Counted from the first letter of the stretch, positions 19,230 through 28,460 are shown. The stretch is DNA of 64,000 nucleotides from CAWKGV01 sp963849305 (GCA_963849305.1 CAWKGV010000006.1:186001-250000); one strand, 5' to 3'. Program-made: numbers and translations. The notes: generated by a model from the letters alone, not told the origin.

Positions 19230-20144
19230 TCAGGTAAGGAGATTGGGCAGAGGCGGAAATGCCACGAGCGCCAGTATTACAAGGGCCGCGCCCGCATCCA
19301 GCCAGTTCATAGTCGTTCCGAGCGAGATATTGCGGCAAAACAGCACCAATCCTATTGCCGCGGCCAAAATACCGGCGACGGCCAGAGAAGAAATTGTTGC
19401 AACGGATATACATGCCCCAGCGACGCTTACAACTGCCAGCCTCCTCGCAATTCGATCTCCGTACGCCAAAGGGATCGTCCATTTATAGTCTTCATCAAAC
19501 CTCACGTCCTCTAGATCCTTCAATATCTCGCGTCCAAAGATGTACAAGGCTGCTGCGGCAAAGAGGGGCAGCATCCGATCCATGTCAGGCTCGAGAGTCG
19601 AAGGGAGAAAGGCTGGGCTGGCAGAAGTGATGGCAGAGATTAAGATAGGTACCCAGGGAAGCTTTCGCGTTTCCGAGTAAAGCAATCCTGCCAGTCCCAT
19701 TGCCGCGAGCAAAAGCGCCAACGGTCCGTTCTGGAGTGCAACCGCCCCTACCAGCAAGCAACACACTGCCCAGCATGAAAGAAGACAGAGTAAAAACAGT
19801 TTGGCGTGTGCGAAAGCGAAACTTTTCCCTCTTTTTACATCCTGATACCGATCACGCCAATCGTTTTGTAGCCTTGCCGCGCAAAAGATGCAGAACACTG
19901 AGGCCAGTGCCAGCACGGACAGTTGGAGTCTCGCAAGTCGAAATGCACTCACAGCAAGGCCAACAGCCAAGCACGCCATAGTCATGCGCAGAGCCAATCT
20001 CACCGTAATCCCCCGTACAAAAATGCACTTGGGAGCCCAATAAGCCTTGATCCGCAATGATTCAAGCTCGCCGGTTACTGGGAAGCGGAGCGGCGGCAAC
20101 GAATTTTGATTGACTGACACGGGTGGGCTGCGGTTGAGTCGCAT
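19230..20144 (-). CDS. UbiA-family prenyltransferase-like membrane protein
   Basis: A roughly 304-residue polytopic membrane protein. Two aspartate-rich motifs of the UbiA superfamily are present in the right order: NDWRDRYQD (NDxxDxxxD) near 95 and DLEDVRFD (DxxDxxxD) near 200, between hydrophobic helices such as LFLLCLLSCWAVCCLLVGAV and GPLALLLAAMGLAGLLYSE. UbiA enzymes transfer prenyl chains to aromatic or other acceptors. This one is not close to UbiA of ubiquinone synthesis, and its acceptor is unknown. The start is uncertain: ATG at 20144 is the most sensible. GC content is clearly lower than in the surrounding genes, suggesting transfer. It converges on the cyclase gene with 32 bases between. 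Confidence 0.75.
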   Translation of the reverse strand: MRLNRSPPVSVNQNSLPPLRFPVTGELESLRIKAYWAPKCIFVRGITVRLALRMTMACLAVGLAVSAFRLARLQLSVLALASVFCIFCAARLQNDWRDRYQDVKRGKSFAFAHAKLFLLCLLSCWAVCCLLVGAVALQNGPLALLLAAMGLAGLLYSETRKLPWVPILISAITSASPAFLPSTLEPDMDRMLPLFAAAALYIFGREILKDLEDVRFDEDYKWTIPLAYGDRIARRLAVVSVAGACISVATISSLAVAGILAAAIGLVLFCRNISLGTTMNWLDAGAALVILALVAFPPLPNLLT

Positions 20145-20261
20145 CTGCCGAAGAAACTGCCGAGATGTGAAGCCCCGTCGCAACCGCGAGATGGCGTTGG
20201 GCGCGGCGGACGCGCATCCGCCGCCATCTCTGTGCATGACGAGATCTATCGGCGTGCCTTC

Positions 20262-21041
20262 TCAAGCCAAGCCCACCACCGCGCGCATCGTATCCTCCGT
20301 CTGCTCCAGATGCGGCACGTGGCCCGCCTTCGGGATCATCACCAAATCGGCGCCCTGAATGCCGGCGCGGAACGCCTGCGCGTACACTGGTGGAATAAGC
20401 TTGTCTCCCTCGCCCCAGATCAGCCGCGTGCGTGCCTTGATCCGATAGAGCCGGTCCTTGAGCCCGCGATCGGGCACCGGAAACAGGAACTTGCCGGCCA
20501 TGCCAAGGGTGCGCGCGTTGTTGACCAGGAAGGGTATCAGGAAATTCGGGTCATCCATGTTGATCCCGCCGGTCAGCACCTTCTCGCCGAAAGCGGGGTC
20601 ATGGAACAGCAGCCCCGGCACCTCGTATGGCATCGCGGCGAAAATGTCGGGAATCGGGTGTTCGTCCAGCCACAGGCCGGCCGGCGCGATCAGGATCAGC
20701 TTCTCGACCTCGTGCGGCGCGATAGCGGCCATCTCGGCGGCGATCATGCCACCGAGAGAGCAGCCGATCAGCATCGGCCGCCGCAGGCCGAGCGCCTCCA
20801 GCACGTCGAAACTGTGCAGCGTCACATCCAGCATGTCGCGGATCGACGGCGCCTCCTCCGAATCGCCGTAGCCCGGCAGCAGTGGCGCATGGACCCGGTA
20901 GCGTTGCGCCAGCGCGTGCAGGAACGGATGCTCGGCGGTGATGCCGCCGGCATCGTGCAGCAGCACGATATCTTCGCCCTCTCCGCCCTCCAGTACTTGG
21001 ACCGGAGCGTGGTGAGTGCTGACGGTCCGGAGCACGATCAT
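20262..21041 (-). CDS. Alpha/beta hydrolase
   Basis: A 259-residue alpha/beta-hydrolase fold protein. The nucleophile elbow is GCSLGG near residue 92, the oxyanion region LLHDAGG near 30, the acid in IWGEGDKLIPP near 210 and the catalytic histidine in KAGHVPHLEQ near 237. ATG at 21041 overlaps the stop of the upstream LLM oxidoreductase gene by 4 bases, so the two are translationally coupled: an LLM oxygenase producing an ester or ring-cleavage product and a hydrolase cleaving it is a reasonable guess. No signal peptide. Confidence 0.88.
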   Translation of the reverse strand: MIVLRTVSTHHAPVQVLEGGEGEDIVLLHDAGGITAEHPFLHALAQRYRVHAPLLPGYGDSEEAPSIRDMLDVTLHSFDVLEALGLRRPMLIGCSLGGMIAAEMAAIAPHEVEKLILIAPAGLWLDEHPIPDIFAAMPYEVPGLLFHDPAFGEKVLTGGINMDDPNFLIPFLVNNARTLGMAGKFLFPVPDRGLKDRLYRIKARTRLIWGEGDKLIPPVYAQAFRAGIQGADLVMIPKAGHVPHLEQTEDTMRAVVGLA

Positions 21042-22279
21042 GGCAGCCTCCCCGCGGCGGCGACCGGCGCAGGCGTGGCGCGCTCGCCGAGCGGATGGCA
21101 CCAGAACCGGCCATCGTCGGCGTAGTCCGCCCAGCGGTCGCGGAACGCGGGCATCACCTTCTCGGCGAACAGCCGCGTGGAGTGCATCGCCTTCTCTTTC
21201 GACATATCGCCAATATGCAGCAGGCAGAATAGGTTGCCGACGCGCAAGCTGCTGACCAATTCCTCTAGCTTGTCGCGCACTGTCGCCGGGCTGCCGGCGA
21301 TGACGAAAGCGTCGTCGAGCAGGTTCTTCCAGCTCAACGTCTGCCAGTGCGGATCGGGCGAATATTGCGACAGCGCGCCCGCCTTGATGGTCTTGATAGT
21401 GCGATATCCCGGCGCGTCGAAGAACGCGGGATATATGTGCAGGCAGCGATTGTAGAAGTAACTCACATGCTCGGCGTAGAGTCGTTCCGCTTCCGCGTCC
21501 GTCTCGCCAACGCAGATCGCCTGCGCGAAGCCCGCGCGGTAAGGCGAGTCATCCAGGCCGCGATCTGCGACACGATCCCAATACGCCTTCATCACCGCGC
21601 GGGCACGGATGTAGCCGAAATAGCTGAGATACGAATAGGAGTAGGTGTTATCGAGACAGAAATCATATGTCTCCACCGAACCCCCGCCCGGAATGTGAAT
21701 CGGCGGATGCGGCTGCTGCAGCGGCTTCGGCCAGGTGTTGACATAGCGCAGCTTCGTGTATCGACCGTTGAACGCGAACGGCTCGTCTTCATGCCACGCG
21801 CGCATGATCAGCTCGTTCGCCTCGGCGTATTTCTCGCGCGTGAGCGCGGGGATCTGGCCGTAGCAGAAATTGGTGTCCATCGAGGTGCCGACCGGGAAGC
21901 CGGCCACTAGCCGTCCGCCCGACATCACGTCAAGCATGGCGAACTCCTCGGCTACGCGGGTCGGCGGATTGTAGAGCGCGATCGAGTTGCCCAACACCAC
22001 CAGCGCCGCCCGCGAGGTCCGTCGCGCCAAGGTGGCGGCGATCAGGTTGGGCGAGGGCATCAGACCATAGGCGTTCTGGTGGTGCTCATTGACGCCGAGC
22101 CCGTCGAAGCCGAGCGTCTCGGCGTATTCAAGCATGTCCATGTACTCGTGGTAGAGTGCGTGGCCCTTCACGGGATCGTACAATCGCCGATCGATATCGA
22201 CCCAAACGGAACGATGCTTCTCGCGGAAATCGTCCGGCAAGTCGCGCCACGGCATCAGGTGGAAGAACGTGAATCGCAT
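21038..22279 (-). CDS. LLM-class flavin-dependent monooxygenase
   Basis: A 413-residue luciferase-like protein of the longer branch that begins MRFTFFHLMPWRDLPDDF. It has LGFDGLGVNEHHQNAYGLMPSPNL (the flavin-site EHH) near 55-78, IALYNPPTRVAEEFAMLDVMSGGR near 105-128 and a C-terminal DKLEELVSSLRVGNLFCLLHIG. Family members of this branch are usually found with alpha/beta hydrolases, as here, and oxidise small ketones, terpenes or xenobiotics. It is first in the two-gene unit with the hydrolase, sharing ATGA. The last 20 residues are low-complexity. Confidence 0.88.
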   Translation of the reverse strand: MRFTFFHLMPWRDLPDDFREKHRSVWVDIDRRLYDPVKGHALYHEYMDMLEYAETLGFDGLGVNEHHQNAYGLMPSPNLIAATLARRTSRAALVVLGNSIALYNPPTRVAEEFAMLDVMSGGRLVAGFPVGTSMDTNFCYGQIPALTREKYAEANELIMRAWHEDEPFAFNGRYTKLRYVNTWPKPLQQPHPPIHIPGGGSVETYDFCLDNTYSYSYLSYFGYIRARAVMKAYWDRVADRGLDDSPYRAGFAQAICVGETDAEAERLYAEHVSYFYNRCLHIYPAFFDAPGYRTIKTIKAGALSQYSPDPHWQTLSWKNLLDDAFVIAGSPATVRDKLEELVSSLRVGNLFCLLHIGDMSKEKAMHSTRLFAEKVMPAFRDRWADYADDGRFWCHPLGERATPAPVAAAGRLP

Positions 22280-22382
22280 CCGTTCCCTCCTTGGATCTTG
22301 GCGGCTCGATGCAGCGCTTCTTCTTAATCATCGATCCTATGAGCCGTACCGCGCTGGCGCAAGCGGGGGCTGCTGGCCACCG

Positions 22383-23477
22383 TTACGTGCGCGCTCGAAC
22401 GTCGGCCGGGGGCCACAGAGCGTGACGCAGACGCGTGGGCAGGAGGTCGGCGGGGTTGCCGGGCAGGCCGCCCAAGTCGTCGAAGAAGCAGCGGCATACC
22501 CGCTCGATCCGGCCCAGCAATTGGGCAAGATCACGCCCGGTGCGGACATAGGGCGTATGGCCCGGCGCCAGTGAGGGGCTGTGGTAGTGCAGCACGAAGG
22601 TGCGCTGCCCGGCGCGCAGCATCGCGCGCAGCAACGCGATCTGTTCATCGGCCGGCACCCCCTCCGGCGTCAGCGTGACCGTGTTGACCAGCCCGAGGCG
22701 GGCAAGGATACCGGGCAGGCGCAAAGCAAGCGCCGGGGCCGACTGCACGAGGCCTTGCAAACGGTCCGGCAGCGGCGCGAGCCGGCCGACCTGTCCGCGC
22801 GTGGCCGGCACCGACAGCAGTCCCTCCGGTTCCACCCAATAGGGTACCGCCCGGGCGCGGCGGAAATCGGCCCCGCCTTTCCGGCGGAGATCGGAGACCG
22901 GCAGGATGCTAAAATCGACCGCGAAGCCCAGCCGAGCCAGAATGGCATAGGTGTTGGCGCCGATCCCGAAGCGGCCGGCCCGGAAAAACAACGGTCTTAC
23001 CTGGAACGCACGTTCGATCGCCCGAACCAGGGCGCGGAGCTTCCGCTCCTCAAGATCGGGGGTTAGGTTCCCGCAAAACGAGTTGCGCTCGGTAACCGGC
23101 TCCTCGAACGGCGGGTTGATCCAGGGATGCAGATGCGCCCCGATCGCGCAGCCCTGACGGTCCAGGATGCGCCGCAACGGTTCGTAGCCCTCGGGCTGCG
23201 AAGCGACCGCGTAGTCCACGACATATACCGGGCGCAGGCCAAAGCCGTCGAACAACACCTGGGCGCGCTCCTGCGCCACCATCGCGCTGACCGCGACGAA
23301 GGAGCGGTCGAGCGGCCGGCTCCAGTCGAACTCCGCCTCGGTATCGACGACGACGTAAAGTCTCGGCGAGCTGTCCAGCTGCTCCGGCAGGGGCGTGAAG
23401 CAAGTGCCCGCCAGCACTACGGGGTTCGCGCGACTCGCGGAGGAGAGGCGGCGGACTTTCAACGCCGCCCCCGTCAT
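22383..23477 (-). CDS. WalW-like polysaccharide deacetylase-family protein
   Basis: A 364-residue protein with a NodB-type core: VVVDTEAEFDWSRP near 40 carries the first aspartate pair, GAHLHPWINPPFEE near 112 the metal-binding histidines, and FFRAGRFGIG near 165 the arginine motif. WalW proteins are encoded with cell-envelope polysaccharide genes and probably trim acetyl groups from sugars or act on related amide bonds. It lacks a classical signal peptide. It is divergent from the ABC-transporter substrate-binding gene, with 46 bases between the two starts, so the promoters overlap. No glycosyltransferase genes accompany it here. Confidence 0.82.
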   Translation of the reverse strand: MTGAALKVRRLSSASRANPVVLAGTCFTPLPEQLDSSPRLYVVVDTEAEFDWSRPLDRSFVAVSAMVAQERAQVLFDGFGLRPVYVVDYAVASQPEGYEPLRRILDRQGCAIGAHLHPWINPPFEEPVTERNSFCGNLTPDLEERKLRALVRAIERAFQVRPLFFRAGRFGIGANTYAILARLGFAVDFSILPVSDLRRKGGADFRRARAVPYWVEPEGLLSVPATRGQVGRLAPLPDRLQGLVQSAPALALRLPGILARLGLVNTVTLTPEGVPADEQIALLRAMLRAGQRTFVLHYHSPSLAPGHTPYVRTGRDLAQLLGRIERVCRCFFDDLGGLPGNPADLLPTRLRHALWPPADVRART

Positions 23478-23523
23478 GCTTGAGTACCCATCGACTGGTG
23501 GCGGTCATAGCAGGAGCAAAACG

Positions 23524-24600
23524 ATGACGCAAGTCAAGGATGATACCGCACGGACTCGCATTGCACGACGGGCGATGCTGCACGGCGCGGGCCTTGGCGG
23601 AGGGCTGGCGCTACTTGGCGGCGCGACCACCGCGCGAGCAGCCGACGCCGGCCCGTTCCCTCCGCACCCGCGCTGGCGGATGGTGTTCGTCAACCACGTC
23701 ACCACCAACCCGTTCTTCGTCCCCACTCAGTACGGCATCCAGGACGCCACCGCGCTGCTCGGCTGCGACTACCAATGGACCGGTTCGGCGAACGCGGATG
23801 TCGGGCAGATGGTGAATGCCATGAACGCCGCGGTCGCCAGCAAGGCAGCGGCGATCGCGGTCCCGATCGTCGATCCCAGGGCGTTCAACGCGCCGACCGA
23901 GCGGGCACTGGAGGCCGGCATCCCGGTGTTCGCCTACAACGCCGATGCGCCGCCCGGCAGCGGCAATAAGCGCCTCGCCTATATCGGCCAAGATCTCTAT
24001 CAGTCCGGCTACCAGATGGGCGAGCGAATCGTCTCGATGATAAATTCAGGGCTGGTCGCGATCTTCATCGCCACTCCCGGCCAGCTCAACATCCAGCCGC
24101 GGATGGACGGCGCCATCGCGGCGATCAAGAAGTCCGGCAAGAACATCGACGTGCAGTCGATCGCGAGCGGCGCCACCGTGAACGAGGAACTGTCGCGCAT
24201 CCGCTCCTTCTACCTCGGCCACCAAAACCTCAAGGGCATGTTCGCGGTGGACGCGGGCAGCACCCAGGGCGTCGCCGAGGTGATGCAGCAGTCCAACCTG
24301 CCCGCCAAGGGCGTCCACGCTGGCGGCTACGATCTCCTGCCGCGCACGTTGCAGCTCATCAGCGACGGGTTCCTCGACTTCACCATCGACCAGCAGGCGT
24401 ATCTGCAGGGCTTCTACACGGTCATGGAGATGTTCATGTTCCTGGTCTCGGGCGGACTGACCGGACCGGCCGACATCAATACCGGGCTCAAATTCGTCAC
24501 CAAGGCGAATGTCGGCCCGTACCTCACCACCAAGTCCCGCTACGAGGGATCTTCCACCGCGCCGGAGATCATCAAACGCTCCGGCCCAATCACCTCCTGA
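23524..24600 (+). CDS. Sugar-type ABC transporter substrate-binding protein
   Basis: A 358-residue periplasmic binding protein (Peripla_BP_4/ribose-binding type). The N-terminus carries consecutive arginines (ARRAMLHG) before a hydrophobic segment ending in ARAADAG, suggesting Tat export. The mature part shows the family rhythm (VFVNHVTTNPFFVPTQYGIQ; two-domain hinge near GIPVFAYNADAP; GYDLLPRTLQLI). AGGAG at 23511-23515 fixes the ATG at 23524. It starts a four-gene plus-strand run: binding protein, permease, ATPase and the PLD/ATPase gene. The ligand is not identifiable; a small sugar or polyol is typical for this family. Confidence 0.9.
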   Translation: MTQVKDDTARTRIARRAMLHGAGLGGGLALLGGATTARAADAGPFPPHPRWRMVFVNHVTTNPFFVPTQYGIQDATALLGCDYQWTGSANADVGQMVNAMNAAVASKAAAIAVPIVDPRAFNAPTERALEAGIPVFAYNADAPPGSGNKRLAYIGQDLYQSGYQMGERIVSMINSGLVAIFIATPGQLNIQPRMDGAIAAIKKSGKNIDVQSIASGATVNEELSRIRSFYLGHQNLKGMFAVDAGSTQGVAEVMQQSNLPAKGVHAGGYDLLPRTLQLISDGFLDFTIDQQAYLQGFYTVMEMFMFLVSGGLTGPADINTGLKFVTKANVGPYLTTKSRYEGSSTAPEIIKRSGPITS

Positions 24601-24612
24601 GCGCGCGCCCAC

Positions 24613-25599
24613 ATGTCTGCCCGCGTCCCGGCTCCCCGCCGACGCCTACTGGACTATTTCCTGCTCTGGCAGGAGGCCAGTATCTTCGTCGTGGCGCTGC
24701 TGCTGATCGCCTATTTCGAAACCGCCAATCACGATTTCCTGCTCTCCAGCGCCAGCCTCGAGAACCTCTCGCAATACATCGCCCCGGTGGCGATCATCGC
24801 CTGCGGCGAAATCTTGTTGATGATTCAGGGCGAGATCGACCTGTCCGCCGGCATGGTGTTCGCCCTCGCCCCGTTCGTCATGGCCTTCGCGGCCGAGGCC
24901 GGCATCCCGACCTGGGCGGCCTTGATCCTCGGCATCGGCTCCGGGGCGGCGGTGGGGTTCATTAACGGCGCGGTCACGGTGCTGCTCAGCGTCCCCTCGT
25001 TCGTCACCACGCTCGGCACGTTGTTCCTCATCAACGGCCTCACCCTCACGATCTCGCACGGCACGCCGGCAACGCCACCGGGCGGCCAGACCTTTGCCCG
25101 CGTGATGGGTGGGTATGGTTACAGCGAGATCCTGTGGGCGCTGCTGGTCGTGGTGGTCATGCACGTGTTGCTGCGCCGCACGCGCTGGGGGCTGCACACC
25201 ATCGCTTCGGGCGCCAACCTGCTCGGCGCCAGTGAGGCCGGCATCCATGTGAACCGCATCAAGGTCGGTAATTTCACCTTGATGGGTGCGCTGGCCGGCT
25301 TCACCGGAATCTTGGAGGCGTTCCGAATTTCGTCGATCGATCCGCAGGCCGGCGGCAACCAGATGATGTTCCTCGCGGTCGCCGCTGGGGTGATCGGGGG
25401 CACGCCGCTGGCCGGTGGGTCCGGCACGATCATCGGCGGACTACTCGGCGCCGGCGTGCTCGGCATCCTGAGCGATGGGTTCACCCTGATTGGGGTGAAC
25501 GCGTTCACCTTCAACATCATTCTCGGCGGCGCGATTCTGGCCGCGATGATGTTCAACATCCACATGACGCGGCTGGCCCGAACCGGAGGCCGGACATGA
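24613..25599 (+). CDS. Sugar-type ABC transporter permease (RbsC-like)
   Basis: A 328-residue inner-membrane permease of the branched/ribose type, with about ten hydrophobic helices (IFVVALLLIAYF; GMVFALAPFVMAFA; FVTTLGTLFLINGLTLT; LVVVVMHVLL; ...). The EAGIHVNRIKVGNFTLMGALAGFTGILEA segment is the conserved cytoplasmic loop that contacts the ATPase, and VIGGTPLAGGSGTIIGGLLGAGVLGIL is the family C-terminal signature. It starts 12 bases after the binding-protein stop and overlaps the ATPase gene by 4 bases. Confidence 0.93.
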   Translation: MSARVPAPRRRLLDYFLLWQEASIFVVALLLIAYFETANHDFLLSSASLENLSQYIAPVAIIACGEILLMIQGEIDLSAGMVFALAPFVMAFAAEAGIPTWAALILGIGSGAAVGFINGAVTVLLSVPSFVTTLGTLFLINGLTLTISHGTPATPPGGQTFARVMGGYGYSEILWALLVVVVMHVLLRRTRWGLHTIASGANLLGASEAGIHVNRIKVGNFTLMGALAGFTGILEAFRISSIDPQAGGNQMMFLAVAAGVIGGTPLAGGSGTIIGGLLGAGVLGILSDGFTLIGVNAFTFNIILGGAILAAMMFNIHMTRLARTGGRT

Positions 25600-26429
25600 G
25601 CGGCCCCCCCCGGGCGCTCCGCGCCGACAATATCGTGAAGCGGTTCGGTGCGGTGACGGCGCTCGATGGGGTCTCGCTGGAACTGAGCCGCGGCGAAATC
25701 CTCGGCATCCTCGGCGACAACGGCGCGGGGAAGTCCACGCTGATGAAGATCCTCACCGGCTTCCAGCCGCAGACCAGCGGTCGATTGTTCATCGACGGCC
25801 GTGAGACCGCCCTGCGATCGGTGGATCATGCCCGCGCGCTCGGAATCGAATGCGTTTATCAGGACCTCGCACTCGCCAACTCGCTCAGCATCTTCCACAA
25901 CCTTTTTCTGAATCGGGAGATCACGTATCCCGGCCCGATCCGGCTACTAAACAACCGCGCAATGCGCCGGCGCGCGAGCCAGCTGCTCGACGAGATCGGC
26001 GTGCATATCCCCTCGGTCGATCTGCCGGTGGAGCGCCTTTCCGGCGGGCAGCGCCAGGCCATTGCCGTCGCGCGCGCCGTGAACTCGGAGGCACGCATCC
26101 TGCTGCTCGACGAGCCGCTGGCCGCGATGGGCGCGCGCGAGGCGGCGCTGATCGTCGATCTGATCCTGCGGCTCAAGGCCAAGGGCGACCTCTCCATCGC
26201 CATGATCATGCACAACTACGCGCAGACGCTCGACATCGCCGACCGCATCGTTCTGATGCAGCGGGGTCGGATCACCTACCAGAACGAGGCCAAGAACACC
26301 TCGGTCGCCGAGCTGATGGAGATTGTGCGCCGCGAGTACCCGGGCACTGCGGGGCGACTGACGGAGGGCGGCAGATGGCGGCGGACCTGTTCGGCACCGC
26401 CGGGGCGCGGCCCGCCGCCAAGCCGCTGA
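25596..26429 (+). CDS. Sugar-type ABC transporter ATP-binding protein
   Basis: A 277-residue ABC ATPase with Walker A GDNGAGKST near residue 48, Q-loop YQDLALANSL, signature LSGGQRQ near 150, Walker B ILLLDEP near 170 and the switch histidine in MIMHNYAQ near 205. It has a single ATPase domain, unlike the fused two-domain RbsA type; many LacI-sugar systems of alphaproteobacteria have this single form. The last 25 residues after VRREYPGT are an arginine/proline-rich tail produced by reading on into the start of the downstream gene, which begins 55 bases before this stop. The true C-terminus of homologues ends near that point. Confidence 0.92.
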   Translation: MSGPPRALRADNIVKRFGAVTALDGVSLELSRGEILGILGDNGAGKSTLMKILTGFQPQTSGRLFIDGRETALRSVDHARALGIECVYQDLALANSLSIFHNLFLNREITYPGPIRLLNNRAMRRRASQLLDEIGVHIPSVDLPVERLSGGQRQAIAVARAVNSEARILLLDEPLAAMGAREAALIVDLILRLKAKGDLSIAMIMHNYAQTLDIADRIVLMQRGRITYQNEAKNTSVAELMEIVRREYPGTAGRLTEGGRWRRTCSAPPGRGPPPSR

Positions 26430-28430
26430 CCGTATTCCGCGCCGAGCTGGCCACCGCAGAGCAAGCGAGCTGGGAGGAGCTGTTCGCCGGCTTCACTTCC
26501 CTCAAGGCCATCACTTTCTCGAGCAGCATCGAGCTGCTGCTCCGTCTTGCCGAGCGGCTGGCGGAGATGGAGGTCGTCTTCGGCTCGGAAAGCATTCTCT
26601 CCAAGGAGCACCTGGCGCTGGCGCAGGCCAGCCAGACCATCCAGGCATACGGTTTCGCGGATGCGTTGGCCGACCAGAAGGCGCTCGTGGAGGCACTGTC
26701 GCGCCTGCTAGGGCGCTCTGGGCGGGCGCTGCTCGCGCGCGTGCTCGATGGAAGCCTCCGCTTCCGCTTGCTGCGCGGGCGCCCCAGTCATGAAAAGCTC
26801 TATCTGCTATCCGGCCCCGCCGGCCGTCGCGTGCTGACCGGCTCGGCGAATCTGAGCCTCGCCGCGTTCGAGGGCCGCCAGCACGAGGTCCACTATCGCC
26901 TTCGACGGAGAGGCGGCCTGGACGCTGTTCGACGGCTATTACCAGCGGGATTGGAAGGACAGCGTGCCGGTCGAGCCGGATGCCCTGGTCGCCACGACAA
27001 AGGCGGACGACGCGGGCGCCGGCGGCTTTGTGGCGCGCGAGACGCCGCTCGCGCTCGAGGAAGTGCCGATCGTGCGCCTGCTGAATGCCGGGGTCGCGCT
27101 GGTCGATCAGCCGCCGCGGCCCGCACCCGCGGGCTTCGCCACCGACGCGCTGCGCCAGGCCGCCGCGCTCGGCGCCGAACTGAAGGAACTATCGCTGCCC
27201 AAGGACAAGGTCGGCCGCACAGTGGTCAACGCCGCCTCGATGCTGCGGGTGATCCGCAGCCACCAGGCGAGGCCGCTGGCCGACGCGACCACCGAGCGCA
27301 TTCCCCGGGTCGATATCGACTTCGCGACCGGCACGGTGCATCTCGACGCGGCGCAATGGCTGGCCTCGAACGAGGTTCTGCCGGCCGCCGAGGTGGCGCG
27401 CGATGCCCGCCTGCTGCTCGATTATCTCGGAAGCTTCCTGGCGTTCTTCGGCAATGCGGCCGGCGCGGTGGAAGTGTACTGGGCCTTCCTGGTCTGGCTT
27501 TATGCCGCGCCGGCCGCTCCATATCTGCGCCAGGCAGCGGTGCCGGTCGGCATCGACCCGTGGGTCTATCCGGTTTACGCGGTGCTGTACGGCCGATCGA
27601 GCGGAGGCAAGACCCTGTTCACGAGGGTCGTGGCGCGCTCGATGTTCGGCTTCGAGAAGATGATCCGCAGCGGCCAGTTCACTGCCAACAGCGCGCTCGG
27701 GTTGCGCGAGAAGCTCGGGGCAATCCCGCTGCTGATCGACGACGTGACGCGCGACAAGTTCACCCGCTACGTGCCCGACCTGGTGCGCACCGACCACGAG
27801 ATCAGCGGGTTATATGCGCCGATCGTGCTCACGACCAACCGCGACGTCAGCACCATCCCGCCCGACCTCACCAAGCGCATGGTCACGTGCCACATCGACG
27901 CCGCGATCCCGGAGAATCGCTCGGTAACGGAGCGGATCGCGCGAAGGGCGCAGAAGGAGATCGGCACCGCGCTCTACCGCACCTATTTGCAGCGCCTGAT
28001 CCCACAGGTGCGGGCGATACGCGCGGAGATCGACGCGGATGCCGAGCCCTTCCCCGATTTGCTGGCACGCTCGGCCGGGATTCTGCGCGACATTCTGACC
28101 GAGACGACCGGCGAGCTGCCTACCTGGGCGCGACCGCTGGATTTCGCCGATTATTTCGGCATCCGCCACCGGCGCTTCCGCGATCAGCTCGCCGACATGC
28201 TGGCCGACGCCGAGGAGCGGGTCGCGGTCAACCGGCGCGCCGGAGAACTGACCATCGGCTTCGGCGGCGATACCAACCAGGCGGCGCAATTCGCCCGCAG
28301 CGTGCCGGATTTCGTGCTGAAGGGGCGGTTCGCCGACGTGGTCAAACTCGACCTGAACGCGCTGCAACAGGAGATGGGGTTCACTGCCGGGCGGACGCGC
28401 TCATGGTGGCGGCGGATCTTGCAACGATGA
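26375..28430 (+). CDS. PLD-type nuclease domain fused to P-loop ATPase, frameshifted
   Basis: Read with one frame correction, this is a 684-residue two-domain protein. N-terminal domain: phospholipase-D fold with a single HxK motif, RPSHEKLYLLSG (His139, Lys141), and TGSANLS near 154-160; the usual HKD aspartate is replaced by Ser. Such single-motif PLD domains, typical of nucleases, dimerise. C-terminal domain: P-loop GRSSGGKT near 406, acidic LLIDD near 452 and VLTTNRD near 485 (sensor-like Asn), resembling SF3/AAA+ type ATPases. The frame changes at 26899-26901: HEVHYR reads to one frame and FDGEAAW continues in the other. ATG at 26375 follows GAGGG and lies inside the ABC ATPase gene. No transport role is evident; a nuclease-ATPase fusion is typical of defence or DNA-repair factors. 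Function unknown. Confidence 0.75.
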
Positions 28431-28460
28431 ACGCCGGAGGGCTTCCGGCTGATGACCTCA

